DNA of 64,000 nucleotides, from positions 48,093,158 to 48,157,157 of the forward strand of contig NC_089224.1 in NCBI RefSeq assembly GCF_963924675.1, read 5' to 3'. This stretch comes from Phocoena phocoena (Eukaryota; Chordata; Mammalia; Artiodactyla; Phocoenidae). The notes under the pieces were generated by a model. That model did not search any database, was not told the DNA's origin, and worked only from the letters and a program-made list of their open reading frames with translations. Each line of letters begins with the position of its first letter. Position 1 is the first letter of the stretch. Positions 47,646 to 59,130 of this stretch are shown piece after piece. The translations under genes and the position numbers were made by a program.

Positions 47646-48089
47646 TCTTAATAGTTCTAATGTCATGTGACCTTCATTAATTAAAAGAGCAATTAAAAAT
47701 GTATATTTTATGTGTATCATAGCAAACTGGTAGAACTCCTGTAAAAGTGTTTTATTTCTCATTTAAATTTGTTATATGTGACACTTTATCATATGATACT
47801 CTTGAAAGGCTTAGGTCCAGCTTGCACAATTAGTTACAAGCTGCATCACGGTAGGATATACGTTTTTCAAATCCTTGTTTCACGTTGTGCCTAGCAGATT
47901 GTCTGACAACATATGATGCCCAATGAATACCTGTTGAAATAAAATGTAGAAAGCTTTGTGGATGATAATGGGGATAGTTGTGATGTTAGAAAGTTGAAAG
48001 GTGGAAACATGAGATGCACATCTAGGAAAGGATAGAACACAATTATGTTTCAATCATTGTTTTTATAATTTTTTCTTTGGTGTCTGCCT
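47646..48089. other. Unassigned DNA with an L2-like end
   Basis: About 47,885-47,945 ('cctagcagattgtctg', 'gatgcccaatgaatacctg') looks like an L2 terminus. The rest is unassigned. Confidence 0.35.
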
Positions 48090-48215
48090 CCCCCGTTAGA
48101 CTGTTAAGTTCTAGTGCGTCAGGGAATGAATTTGCCTTGCCCACAATGTAGCACCAGGACCTAGTGCAGTGACTGACACATAGTGGATGCTGAATATACT
48201 TCTTAAATGATAGGA
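48090..48215 (+). repeat. L2 LINE 3' end
   Basis: 'gactgttaagttctagtgcg', 'caggacctagtgcagtgactg' and 'acacatagtggatgctgaa' give the L2 3' end in order. Confidence 0.6.
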
Positions 48216-48264
48216 TGTACAGCTATCTGTCGCAGTTTCAACTTCAAGAAAATTACCCATGTGT

Positions 48265-48496
48265 CCTGAATTTTTTTTTTTTTTTTTTTTTTTTGCGGTA
48301 TGCGGGGCTCTCACTGTTGTGCCCTCTCCCGTTGCGGAGCACAGGCTCCCGACGCACAGGCTCAGCGGCCATGGCTCACGGGCCCAGCTGCTCCGTGGCA
48401 TGTGGGATCTTCCTGGACCGGGGGCACGAACCCGTGTGCCCCGCATCGGCAGGCGGACTCTCAACCACTGCGCCACCAGGGAAGCCCCCCGAATTT
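48265..48496 (-). mobile_element. CHR-type SINE
   Basis: A reversed SINE (48,274-48,487) with poly(T) at the left and 'gccaccagggaagcccc' at the right. A short likely duplication (cctgaattt / cccgaattt) flanks it at 48,265-48,273 and 48,488-48,496. It lies about 1 kb from another copy in the same orientation. Confidence 0.87.
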
Positions 48497-49369
48497 ATTT
48501 TAAAGCCATATCCTGTGATAAACACACTCACATTTTATTGATTAAACCATCAAAAGATATTTTGTAGGAATTCAATAAGAAAATTCTAAATTATGTAGAT
48601 ACATATGCTATATATAAACATAAAAACATGTTCCAGTTTTTCTATTTGGTCTGAAACGTCCCCAGCAATAGTTTTGTCTTCTCTGGTTACAGCCCTATAC
48701 AGTTCTCTCTTTTCATGGTCTAGCTGCTGGAAATAAGCATCAACATTCCCTGGTACGCTTGGAAACTTGATCCTTCTTCTCTGACCCCATCTTGCTCTTT
48801 CTATTCTCAGCTAACAGGGAGCAAGTACTTATTATTGTCACTTTCAGACTTGCTATTCACACCTCAAAACATCAAGATAATGCTTGTGGATCTCTTCCTT
48901 GATCCTCACTCAGGTGATTACGGATCTCTGGGTTCTTTTAATCCGTTGGATACATTTAAGACTTTCTCTTGCTTGATCTCTCAGTTGTGCTTGATCTCAC
49001 TGTTGCCATTCCCTTCTTAAAATTCTCTCCCCCATTCATTTCTAAACCATGATCATGACTCTCATCTGGTTTTCCATCTACTTCTCTGGCTGCTTCTTCT
49101 CATTCTGTGTCTCATTATCATCTTTTATCCTTCTGAAACCATCCTTAGCTCTCATCTCTCATTCCATCCTGGATTCCATCACTTCCTATATGATGATACC
49201 TCCTAAATATATCTTGCCAGTTCAGATCTTTTTTCCTCAGCTCCAGATTATAAATGTGCCATGTTTCCTCATGCCTTTGTGTCTGCACACATCCTCTTCC
49301 TTCTCCCTGGATCAATTCCCACTGCCTGTTCATTGGGCAAAATGTCACATATCCTTCCATTAGCCCCAA
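48497..49369. other. Unassigned CT-rich DNA
   Basis: The plus strand at 48,690-49,350 is pyrimidine-rich with an old-repeat texture ('ctcagctccagattataaatg'), possibly a decayed ancient repeat that I could not name. The frame 49,049-49,363 has no recognised product. Confidence 0.3.
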
Positions 49370-49618
49370 TGCTTATTTCCACTGTATCACTTTACAACTT
49401 CCCCATCAGGTCCGAGTTCTTTGCATTTCCTGCGCTTTGAATCCACTTTAATTAAAGCAATTATCTCATTGTTTACATGTTTGTATCTGACCTCTACTGG
49501 ATGGCAAAGTGGGGTAGAGATGGGTTTCAATTTCTACTTTTATAGTTCCAGTACTTAGGACAATGCTTGATACCTATTAGGACCTCAATAAACATGTTTG
49601 TTGGGGGAATAAATAAAT
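49370..49618 (+). repeat. L2 LINE 3' end
   Basis: 'ctctactggatggcaaag', 'ccagtacttaggacaatg' and 'acctcaataaacatgtttgttg' follow the L2 3' end. Confidence 0.55.
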
Positions 49619-49639
49619 CTCTTGTAGTTGTTTTAAAAC

Positions 49640-49830
49640 TGCTTCTCACATTCATTCTCAAAGTGAATTCTCACAGCCTCCCCAAGAAGTAGATACGATT
49701 ATTAAGACCCCTATTTTACAAATGAGGAAAAACAGCACTTTCCCATGAGTACGTATTTATTAAATGGCAGACAAAGGACATGAACCCAAATCTTCACTCT
49801 GTCTCCAGGGTTCTAGTCACTGGACTGGGG
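49640..49830 (-). repeat. MIR SINE
   Basis: The reversed MIR is clear: 'cccctattttacaaatgagg', 'gacatgaacccaaatcttc' and 'ggttctagtcactgg'. Confidence 0.65.
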
Positions 49831-50560
49831 CAAAAACACAACTGGGCAGCTTGAGAAGGATACAACAGATACTGATGTTAACAGCTTTTGCTTCTCTGAA
49901 TCAGTTAAAGGCTACCGATTAATAGAAACACATGAGTAGTTTTTCACTGAAGAAGGAGAAGTTCCTTACAGCAATGAGCCCTGTCATTTTACTTCTACTT
50001 TCATAGCAAGTTCTTTGAACAGGGTATTCTTCACCAAAGGCTACATGATTTCTCTCCCTGATCATGCTTTCAGAAATGGAAAATGGGACTGCTCTTTAGA
50101 CCTAAACCTTCTTGAGTCGGCGAAGACAAGATGTGTTGGGGAGAATATCTAAAACATGAGCAGATTGTTTTCAATCTGCATGTCTTGCCAATTTGATAAT
50201 GGATATATAATTTGTTCAAGACTTAACATTCCCAACAAGAGCTAAACAACCAGGTTTAAAGATATTTATGATAAATTAGTTGGGTAACTTTTCTGTAACA
50301 TTCTCTGCTCATAATCCTTTAGAGGAAGCAGAAACATTTTGCAAAAGCAGCTGTTTTTCAAAAAGAAATAGAGCCAAACCAAGCTATTCAGGGCCATGAG
50401 GTTGTCAGGCAAGGAGGAATACCCATGAGATTACATTAACTGACACAAGTGTTATTTTGCCTCGTTTTTTCTCTCTTTTTAGTCTCTTTTATCTAAGCAT
50501 AATACATGGTTTTGTAAAATTTTAGCCACTACTAGAAATGATTTGCAAATTAACTGGTAG
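49831..50560. other. Unassigned DNA
   Basis: No repeat or gene recognised before the L1 insertion. Confidence 0.3.
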
Positions 50561-50561
50561 G

Positions 50562-51846
50562 ACTATGTTAGTTTTTTTTTTCTTTAACATCTTTATTGGA
50601 GTATAATTGCTTTACAATGGTGTGTTAGTTTCTGCTCTATAACAAAGTGAATCAGCTATACGTACACATATATCCCCATATCCCCTACCTCTTGCGTCTC
50701 CCTCCCACCCTCCCTATCTAGGTGGTCACAAAGCACCGAGCTGATTTCCCTGTGCTATGCAGCTGCTTCCCACTGGCTATCTGTTTCACATTTGGTAGTG
50801 TACGTATGTCCATGCCACTCTCTCACTTCGTCCCAGCTTACCCTTCCCCCTCCCTGGGTCCTCAAGTCCATTCTCTATGTCTGCGTCTTTATTCCTGTCC
50901 CGCCCCTAGGTTCATCAGAACCTTTTTTCTTTTTTTCAGATTCCATATATATGTGTTAGCATATGGTATTTGTTTTTCTCTTTCTGACTTACTTCACTCT
51001 GTATGACAGACTCTAGGTCCATCCACCTCACTACAAATAACTCACTTTCGTTCCCTTTTATGGTTGAGTAATATTCCATTGTATATATGTGCCACATCTT
51101 CTTTATCCATTCGTCTGTCGATGGACACTTAGGTTTCTTCCATGTCCTGGCTATTGTAAATAGAGCTGCAATGAACATTGTGGTACATGACTCTTTTTGA
51201 ATTATGGTTTTCTCAGGGTGTATGCCCAGTAGTGGGATTGCTGGGTCATATGTTATTTCTATATTTAGTTTTTTAAGGAACCTCCATACTGTTCTCCATA
51301 GTGGCTGTATCAATTTACATTCCCACCAACGGTGCAAGAGGGTTCCCTTTTCTCCACACCCTCTCCAGCATTTATTGTTTGTAGATTTTTTGATGATGGC
51401 CATTCTGACTGGTGTGAGATGATATCTCATTGTACTTTTGATTTGCATTTCCCTAATGATGTGTGATGTTGAGCATCCTTTCATGTGTTTGTCGAAAATC
51501 TGTATATCTTCTTTGGAGAAATGTCTATTTAGGTTTTCTGCCCATTTTTGGATTGAGTTGTTTGATTTTTTGAGACTGAGGTGCATGAACTGCTTGTATA
51601 TTTTGGAGATTAATCCTTTGTCAGTTGCTTTGTTTGCAAATATTTTCTCCCATTCTGAGCGTTGTCTTTTCATCTTGTTTATGGTTTCCTTTGCTGTGCA
51701 AAAGCTTTTAAGATTCATTAGGTCCCATTTGTTTATTTTTGTTTTTATTTCCATTTCTCTAGGAGGGGGGGTCAAAAAGGATCTTGCTGTGATTTATATC
51801 ATAGAGTGTTCTGTCTGTGTTTTCCTCTAAGAGTCACTATGTTAGT
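50562..51846 (-). mobile_element. 5'-truncated L1 with perfect target-site duplication
   Basis: The body (50,573-51,835) starts at the left with poly(T) and the reverse of the L1 3' UTR, then the end of ORF2. Perfect 11-bp repeats, actatgttagt, lie at 50,562-50,572 and 51,836-51,846. The sequence is close to the 3' end of the younger L1 at 31-41 kb, so it belongs to the same or a sister subfamily. Confidence 0.92.
50936..51775 (-). pseudogene. L1 ORF2 C-terminal fragment
   Basis: A 279-residue open frame equals the end of ORF2, opening '[18 protein letters not shown]'. It includes the Cys-rich segment ([18 protein letters not shown]) and ends 'HMLTHIYGI'. It lacks the endonuclease and reverse transcriptase, so it has no activity. 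The expected Cys in 'LLHCW' is Arg here. The frame breaks upstream in a G run at about 51,765. It has no promoter of its own and is a truncated copy, not a gene. Confidence 0.88.
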
Positions 51847-52344
51847 GTTAAATAAAACTGAGCCATATGTAACTCTTTTTTTCCACCCTTCTATTTCTCC
51901 AAGTTTTCCCCTTTCTTCTCTCCAAAGAGAACACTTGGAGGACCATGAGGGTGGCATGACCTTTTCCCCTCATCTGAGAAGGATCCTCCCCTCTCATCTC
52001 ATCTCTTGTTTGGCCTGACTGGAATTGGCAATCCCAGCACACAGGGTGGCCCAAGGCCAAATCTGTAAAGTTAACTCTGGAATTTAAACATGTTCATAGA
52101 GGTTTGGAAAAGTGCCCCTGTCATCTACTGCCTGACCATCCTGTGTCATCATTATCATTTTCCATTTCCAGCCTCTCAAGAGATTCAGAGTTTGGAAACA
52201 TCTTAGGGGCTGCCTATCAATCAAGTGGAGAAAAAACAGATGTGTTGAGGGTGAGGAACAGATGCTTAAGGGCAGTGAATAGAAGGTGTTTGCTGTAGCT
52301 GACATGATTGGAAAGTCAAGGGATTCTTTCCCTTCAGAAAAAAA

Positions 52345-52815
52345 AATGATCTGCTTTGCTGTACTGTGCTTTGCAGATACTGCATTTTTTTACCAACTGA
52401 AGGTTTGTACAATCCTGCATCGAGCAAGTCTATCAGCACCATTTTTCCAACAGCATTGGCTCACTTCATGTCCCTGTGTCACATTTTAGTAATTCCACAA
52501 ATAGTTCAAATTTTTTCATTATTATATTTGCTATGGTGATCTGTGATCAGTAATCTTTGATGTCACTTCTACGACTCACTGAAGGCTCAGAGGATAGCCG
52601 TTTTCAGCCATAAGTATTTTTTAATTAAGGGAGAAGATTTTTTTCAGACATAATGCTTTTGTACACTTACTAGACTATGGCACAGTGCAAACATACATTT
52701 TATGTGCACCGGGGAAATCAAAAAATTTGTGCAACTCGCCTTTATTGCAATATTTGCTTTATGGCAGCGGTCTGAACGGAACCTGCAATATCTCGGAGGT
52801 CTGCCTCTAGTTGGA
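52345..52815 (+). mobile_element. Internally deleted Tigger1-like DNA transposon
   Basis: The left part has 'gctttgcagatactgca', 'gaaggtttgtacaatcctgc', 'gagcaagtctatcagcacc' and 'ggtgatctgtgatcagtaa'. The right part has 'gactcactgaaggctcag' and ends 'aatatctcggaggtctgcct'. These are the two ends of Tigger1 (a mariner/pogo-like element) joined near 52,575, with the whole transposase region missing. The outermost terminal repeat on the left is degraded. Confidence 0.75.
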
Positions 52816-54345
52816 ACTGGTACCATAAGGAAAAGGTGCAGCTACTCAAGTTGAACCTTAAACCCTATCTCGTGAGGCTGGACAGAGGCAAACACTAGAG
52901 GTACTTAGGGGCTGGAGTGGAAGCTGAGCTCTGGAAAGAGACGAAGAGGGAGAAAAGAAAGTTGCTGGCCAGAGTTAAGGCAGACTAAATCCAGGGACCA
53001 AAGGGAGGGAGGCTGAAAGACGAATCAAAGATGGGGAGTAGGGTACATGGAGCAATGGGAGATAATCAGTAAAAAGGGAAAATGGAATCAAGACATGAGT
53101 AATGGTTTTCCTTTCCAGGGAGTCAGGAATGCTGAAAACTCCTAGTTTGTTGAGCTTCTGTAATGGGAGACTTGGCGACTCTCAATGGGGGCACCTAGGA
53201 ATCTAACAGAAATCCCACTGATGAGCTTAAATGGAAATTTACTGTTTTGTCCTCCACTAGGCCCAATGCTAAGGTCCTGACAGGAGAGGTGATGAGAGAG
53301 GAGAAAAAGTGATTAAGATACTCTGACTATTTGTTGAAAGACGCTTAGGTGGATTGAGAGAAATGTAGCTGAAAATGAAAGCCTGGGTGAATTCATCATC
53401 TGGCCATTCTGAAGGAGATCAAGATTAACAGGGCACCTCCTCAGAGGCTGACATGAGCCTGGTGAACAAAACCCCAGATATGATTTAGATCTGCGTTCCT
53501 GTGGGTTCAAAGCAACTAGAAACCCATTAAATCTGCATTCTTTGAGCTACGGGAGAATGAGGCTTTTTAGATTCAAATATTCATAAAATCCTTTACAACT
53601 ATTAACTGCCATGATTATACTGCATTGTTTAGTGGTACAAAAGGAAAAAGGCTTTGAAGTATTCAAGAGTTCATCATACTAATTAAAAAGTGAAGGGTGA
53701 GGCAAAAAGATAAAATGTTTCTATAAAATGCTGACTTCAAAAATGCATAAGCTCATCTCAGATACTCGATATAAAAGTTAGTTGATTTAGATTTAGAGAA
53801 GCTAGATCGTGGTAGAGTAGAACATATTCTTGAAAAAAGTTCTCTGAGAAAAGACAGAATAAATAATCTTCCCCTTATGAAAATTATACAGCATTATTTT
53901 ATGATAAGCCATAAAATGATGGAACTGGAGGCCATAACCTCATCATTATTTCTTTCTATTGATCTTCCCATGTGGAGCTACATTTGAGAAATTCCTTGGA
54001 AGTTTATTTTTACATGAAAGACTCATTCATATATTACAACAATTCTTCCCTCCGTCCCTCCCGCCCTCCCTCCCTACAGAACAAAGACACACTTAAAGTT
54101 AATACATGTAAAAAGACGTAATAAAATATTAATTTAAAATCTTTTTGAGTGACATAATAAATGTTCTTAAACTTCAGATAAAGAAAGTAAAATGTCCGAA
54201 GCAGCTCAAGGGCAAGGTTGTGTCAACTGACTAGAAAACAGAAATCTGAGGTAGAGGGGACAGTATAGTAAGGAGAAAGGAACTGTACCTAATACAGATC
54301 TCTATGTCCATTAAATCAATATCATTGGAATGCTAAAGTCATGAG
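52816..54345. other. Unassigned DNA
   Basis: No gene. A (CCCT)n-like run lies at 54,050-54,076. Purine-rich stretches at 52,920-53,100 may be decayed L2 but carry no firm landmark. Confidence 0.3.
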
Positions 54346-54349
54346 CTCA

Positions 54350-54500
54350 TCAATTTATTTATTCACCAGTCAGGCATTAAACCCATTTTTAGTGATAGCT
54401 TTCAGTGTATTAGGCTCTGTGCTAGGTGCTGCTGAGATACAGACATTGGGCAAGGTCTCTTCCCTCGAGGATTTAGCTCAAAATAAGGAGTTTGAGTTTC
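54350..54500 (-). repeat. L2 LINE 3' end
   Basis: 'atttatttattcaccagtc', 'ttaggctctgtgctaggtgc' and 'tgctgagatacagacattgg' form a reversed L2 terminus. Confidence 0.55.
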
Positions 54501-54749
54501 ACTCCATCATAAGGAGTGAAAAGCTGAACAAATCAACAACTCTTCTCAGATTCATAATAGAACAGAATTCACTCAGATCCATAATAGAACAGTCACACAG
54601 CAAACGCTATCCCCCAAATTGGAGAGATAGACAGGTGGATACAGAGTATCACAGCTTAGTGGGACAGACATCCACAAGCAGAAACGTTCATGGGAACCAA
54701 TGTCAGGGTAGGAGAACCTACCCTGTAAATAAACTGTAATTGATGAATT

Positions 54750-56052
54750 GCTAGAGGCCCTGTGTGAACAACTCTGAGAGTAAAAAAACTCCAAGAGGAC
54801 CTAGGGCATTCTCCATACTTTAGTGAGTTTTACCTCTCGGAGCTTAATCAGGTTCTCACAGTAAATAGCAGAGAAAAATCTCATGCTTTGGCAGGGGGAG
54901 AGGAAAAGGAACCATTTTGAAATACACCTGAACATTCTGTTCTTCTTAACAATGTCTGCCCTTAGGAGAAATTACTTAACCAGAGCCTAATCTGCCAGGG
55001 TTTTAGCAAAACTTAACTGACCTGGAGGAAGGGAAATATCCAGCTCCAGCCCACTCTAGCCATCCTGTCCCACGAGGTGGGGGAGGTCTGAGAAGCACAC
55101 GTGAAGTTCACAGTCCAGATGCACAAGCCCACTAAAAGACTGAGACCTCATCTCAGGACTATGAATGCTTCCTCTCCCCTACATCTTACTACCACATTAC
55201 TAAAGGCCTATGTAGAGTAGTTCCTTTTATCCAGTGCAACGTATCTACCTTCTAACAAAAAATTACAAGATATACTAAAAGGCAAAAAACACAGTTTGAA
55301 GAGATAGAGCAAGTTTCAGAATGAGACCAGATATGGCAGGGATACTGGAATTGTCAGACCATGAATTTAAAACAACTATGGCTGATGTGCTAAGATCGAT
55401 AATTGAAAAAAGTGTATAGCATGCAAGAAAAGATGGGAAATGTAAGCAGAGAGAAGGAAATTCTAAGAAAGAATACAAGATAAATGCTGGAGATCCAAGA
55501 CACTCAAACAGCAATAAAGGATACCTTGAATGGGCTTATTACTAGACTGGACATAGCTCAGAAAAGAATCTTCGAGCTTGAGGACATCACAGTAGAAATT
55601 GCCAAAACTGAAAAGCAAACGGAAATAAGAATGAAAAAAACGGAATAAAATATCTGTTAACTGTAGGACAACCATAAAAGATGTAACATGTGCATAATGG
55701 AAACACCAGAAGGAGAAGGAGGAAAAGGAAGAGAAGCAATATGACTGAGAAACATAATGACTGAGAATTTCCCCAAATTAGTATCAGACACCAAACCACA
55801 GAGCCAGGAAGAAGCTCGGGGAACATCAGGCAAGATGAATGTGAAAAAACAAAAACAACACAAGACAAACGTAAGAACCATACCTCTATACCTAGGCATA
55901 TCATATTTACATTGCAGAGGAACAAATATAAAGGAAAAATCCTGACAAAAGCCAGAGGGAATAAAAGCACCTTATCTATAAAGCAGCAAGGATAAGAATT
56001 ATATCAGACTTCCCCTCAGTCAATGCAAGCAAGGAGAGAGTTAACTATTTAG
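54750..56052 (+). mobile_element. Old L1M-type LINE, 5' UTR and ORF1 part
   Basis: The 5' UTR carries 'gagttttacctctcggag', 'gagaggaaaaggaaccatt' and 'cagctccagcccactctagcc', in the order known for L1M elements. ORF1 remnants from about 55,260 include 'ggcaaaaaacacagtttgaag' and 'gaatttaaaacaactatggc'. All frames are broken. An inverted L1 piece interrupts it at 56,053. Confidence 0.75.
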
Positions 56053-56511
56053 TATTAATTTATTTTGTATTGAAGTATAGTTGATTTAAAATGTGTTAAT
56101 TTCAGGTGTACAGCAAAGTGATTCAGTTACATATATATATAAAATAGATTATTTTTCCATATAGATTATTACAAAATATTGAGTATAGTTTCCTCTGTTA
56201 TACAGTAGGTCTTTGTTGTTTGCCTATTTTATATATAGTAGTGTGTACAAGTTACTCCCAAATTCCTAATCTATCCCTTCCCCCCACCTTTCCCCTTTGG
56301 TAACCACAAGTTTGCTTTCTATGTCTCTGAGTCTGTTTCTGTTCTGTAAATATGTTCACTTGTATCATTTTTTTTTTAGGTTCCACATATAAGTGATATC
56401 ATGATATCTGTCTCTTTCTCTGACTTCACTTAGTATAATAATCTCTAGGTTCATCCATGTTGCTGTAAATGGCATTATTTCATTCTTTTTTATGACTTAG
56501 TAGTATTCCAT

Positions 56512-56573
<62 letters not shown>

Positions 56574-56617
56574 ACATCTTCTTTATCCATTCATCAGTCG
56601 ATGGAGTGAAATATTTA
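56043..56617 (-). mobile_element. L1 3' end inserted in the old L1M
   Basis: A reversed L1 3' UTR and the last ORF2 codons (about 56,053-56,605), from 'gaagtatagttgatttaaaatg' to 'accacatcttctttatcc'. Possible degraded duplications (aactattta / aaatattta) lie at 56,043 and 56,609. The host L1M continues on both sides. Confidence 0.7.
56516..56571 (+). repeat. (TA)28 microsatellite
   Basis: An uninterrupted TA run within the inserted L1 ORF2 end, where the normal L1 reads 'catatatacaatgg' in reverse. It grew from a short native TA stretch. Confidence 0.95.
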
Positions 56618-58318
56618 AAGTGTTGAGAGAAAAAAGCACTCACTAGAATATCATACCCTGAAAAGTTACCCTTCAAAAGTGAAGGAGAAACAAAGACTTT
56701 CTCAAACAAAAATTGAGGCAATTTTTGAAGTTCTTCAGCGATAAGGAAAAGATACAGGTCAGAAGCTCAGGGTGGTACTGGTAAAAAATAAATAAATAAA
56801 TAGTTCAATGGAAAAGAAGAGAGAACTCAGAAATAGACTCACATAAATACAGTCAACTCATCTTTGACAAAGGAGCAAAGGCAGTAAAGTGGAGCAAAGA
56901 CAGTCTCTTCAACAAATGGTGCTGGAACAATTGGACATCCACATGCAAAAATATGATTCTAAGTATAGATCTTATATCCTTCACAAAAATTAACTCAAAA
57001 TGAATTGCAGACCTGAACGTGAAACGCTAAACTATTAAACTAGTAGAAGATAACATAGGGGAAAATCTAGATAACCTTGGGTGTAGGGATGGCTTTTTAG
57101 ATATGACACCAAATTCATGATCTATGAAAGAAAGAACTGATAGACTGGACTTCATTAAAATTTAAAATTTCTGCTCTGTGAAAGACATAGTGAAGAGAAT
57201 GAAAAGACAAGCCACGGAATGGAAGGAAATATTTGCAAAAGACATATCTCATAAAGGACTGTTATCTAAAATATACAAAGAACTCTTAAAACTCAACAAT
57301 AAGAATATGAATAATCAATTAAAAAACCACCCAAAGACCTTATCAGATACCTCACCGAAGAAGTTATACAGATGGAAAATAAGTATATGAAAAGATGCTT
57401 CATATAATATGTCATTAGGGAAATGCAAATTAAAACAACAATATAATACCACTACGTACCTACTAGAATGGTCCCAATCCAAAACACTGAAAACACTAAA
57501 TGCTGATGAGAATGTGGAGTAACATAAACTATCACTTACTGCTGGTGGGAATGCAAAACGGTACAGCCACTTTAGAAGTCAGTTTGGCAGCGTCTTACAA
57601 AACTAAACATATTCTTACCATACCATCTAGCAATCATGCTCCTTGGTATTTACTCAAAGGAGCTAAACTTATTTCCACACAAAAACCTGCACGTGGATTT
57701 TTATACCAGATGTATTCATACTGTCAAAACTTGGAAGCAACTAAGATGTCCTTCAGTAGGTGAGCAGATAAACTGTGATATATCCAAACAATGGAATATT
57801 ATTCAGCACCAAAAACAAATGAGCTTGAAAAGATGTGGTGAAATGTAAATGCATATTACTAAGTGAAATAACTTGATCTTAAAAGGCTACCTACTGTATG
57901 ATTACAACTATATAACATTCTGGAAAAGGCAAAGCTATGAAGACAGTAAAACAATCAGTGTTGCCAGGGGCTAGGGGGTGAGAGGAATGAGTAGGTAGAG
58001 CACAGAGGTATTTTAGGGCAATGAAACTATTCTGTATGATAGTATAATGGTGAATATATGTCATTAGACATTTGTCCAAACCCGGAGACTGTACAACACC
58101 AAGAGTGAACCTAAATATAAACTATGGACTCTGGATGATAATGATGTATAAATGTAGGTTTATGAGTTGTGACAAATGTACCACTCTGGTGGTGGATGTT
58201 GGTAATGGGGGTGGCTAAGCATGTGCTGGGGCAGAGGGCACATGGGAGATTTTTATACTTTCTCCTCAATTTTGCTGTGAATCTAAAACTACTCTAAAAA
58301 ATAAAGTCTACTATAAAA
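56606..58318 (+). mobile_element. Old L1M-type LINE continued, then an ORF2 3' part
   Basis: Bases 56,606-56,780 continue ORF1 ('aaatatttaaagtgttgag'). After an A/T-rich patch (56,786-56,805) the sequence is already near the ORF2 C-terminus ('gtcaactcatctttgacaaagg', 'ttcaacaaatggtgctgg'). Most of ORF2 is therefore missing. The rest follows the ORF2 end and a 3' UTR with an A-rich tail at about 58,300. Confidence 0.75.
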
Positions 58319-58377
58319 ATCTTTTTAAAGATTATTGCAAGCGAGTGTGATGAATGAGCAGCTATTAGGCTGAACTT

Positions 58378-58590
58378 AATAGCATTAGCTTTGGAATCCA
58401 TTAGATCAACTCAGGCTAAAATCACAGCTCTGCTCCTTACTGCTTACTACCAGTGTCATCTTGGGCCAGTTCATTGACCTCACAAAGCCCCCGCTTCCTC
58501 ACCTGTAAAATGGGTAAATTAATGAAGCCAATCTCATAACATTTTGTGAGGATTAAATGAAAGAACACATATCAAGTGCAGAAACTAGAA
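58378..58590 (+). repeat. MIR SINE
   Basis: A nearly full-length MIR: 'tagcattagctttggaatcc', 'cacagctctgctccttactg', 'gtgtcatcttgggccag', 'cctcacctgtaaaatggg' and 'gtgaggattaaatga' occur in order. Confidence 0.8.
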
Positions 58591-58699
58591 ACCAGTAACT
58601 GTCTAATTCTTATTGGCATTAGCAATGACAATCCTGATGGTGATTATAGCCCAATAGCAGATTCAGAATCTCTAATTCCGATTGCTGGGTAGAGTCTGA

Positions 58700-59130
58700 G
58701 GCCAGGATGGGCTTTCTGGAAGGAGTGTTACCTGAGCTGAATAATGAAGGTACAGTAAGGTGTTTCAGGAGGGAGTAACCAAAAGATGCAAAGACCTAGG
58801 GACAAGGAAGTGCATGGCACGTTTAATGGACTGAAAGATATTAAGAATGGCTGGAGAAAGTTTGAAAGCGAGGGCTGAAAGGTATCACAGGGATACCAAG
58901 AAATCTGAACTTTATCCTGAGATCCTAAACAGAGGAAGGGCAAGAAGAGATCAGTGATTTAGAGAGATGATTTAAGTAGTCATTTTTTAAAATTTAGACC
59001 AGAAATGAGGGAGGTGAAATGGGTTGGCAGAGTGTTGATGCCTTAATTCATCATGAAATGTTGAGGGCCACGTCAATGATAGTGGCAGTGAAATGGAGAG
59101 AAGTGGGTGGATTTGAGAAATCTTTAAACT
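58700..59130 (-). repeat. L2-like LINE body remnant
   Basis: Phrases such as 'gaactttatcctgagatcc' and 'gtggcagtgaaatggagag' resemble old L2 body sequence. The boundaries, and the orientation given here, are uncertain. Confidence 0.4.

Noticed and set aside
55587..55970. Hydrophobic 127-codon minus-strand frame resembling a membrane protein
   Set aside because: It is antisense to A-rich old L1 ORF1. Complement of A-rich sequence gives Phe/Leu-rich peptides by chance.
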